A DNA stretch of 5,804 nucleotides from an uncultured Bacilli bacterium. Its GTDB lineage: Bacteria; Bacillota_I; Bacilli_A; RF39; UBA660. The position numbers and the translations under genes are program-made. The notes beneath the pieces were generated by a model. The model searched no databases and was not told the origin of the DNA. It saw only the letters and a program-made list of their open reading frames with translations. The stretch spans positions 1 to 5,804 of the forward strand of contig CANQMC010000076.1 in the NCBI GenBank assembly GCA_947624855.1, in the 5' to 3' direction. Below, piece after piece: positions 5,786 through 5,804 of the stretch; positions within the stretch are counted from its first letter, which is position 1, and every line of letters starts with the position of its first letter.

Positions 5786-5804
5786 TTTTAACTTATATTT
5801 TTCT

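Noticed and set aside
5786..5804. Possible terminator after typA
   Set aside because: Only 19 bases remain, with T-rich sequence but no visible stem.

Overview
The window is strongly AT-rich (about 22% GC in a sampled coding line) and bacterial, using the standard code: TGG encodes Trp, no in-frame TGA is read through, and the three complete genes end in TAA. Shine-Dalgarno (SD) sites, sigma-70-type promoters, Firmicutes-like Tex and TypA proteins and a SipW-type signal peptide suggest a low-GC Bacilli/Firmicutes lineage. An uncultured gut Bacilli related to the RF39 or Erysipelotrichales groups is a reasonable guess, but the lineage is inferred and not shown by a marker gene.

Layout. Positions 1-148 (minus) hold the first 49 codons of an exported protein with a SipW-dependent-type signal peptide. 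It has a strong SD and a probable promoter in the gap behind tex. Positions 242-2389 (minus) are tex, a nucleic-acid-binding protein with Tex-N, YqgF/RuvC-like, helix-hairpin-helix and S1 domains. A 277-base divergent intergenic region follows (2390-2666). Positions 2667-3911 (plus) encode a 414-residue acidic, Asn-rich protein that I do not recognise. Positions 3983-5785 (plus) are typA/bipA, a ribosome-associated translational GTPase, which is complete. The final 19 bases show nothing.

The divergent intergenic region is the most interesting part. It carries a perfect sigma-70 promoter (TTGACA, 17-base spacer, TATAAT) whose predicted transcript is about 140 nt. That RNA can fold into an 11-bp closing stem around two small hairpins and a C-rich single strand, followed by a hairpin with a T7 tract. 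A second promoter, for the unknown gene, has its -35 inside the 3' arm of that hairpin and the T tract as its spacer. The C-rich strand of the RNA is complementary to the G5 ribosome-binding site of the unknown gene. The RNA is therefore either a free-standing small RNA or an attenuator-type leader for the gene downstream. I could not match it to a known riboswitch or sRNA family.

Tex (transcription-associated) and TypA (ribosome assembly and stress translation) are housekeeping factors. Nothing links them functionally to the unknown gene beyond position.
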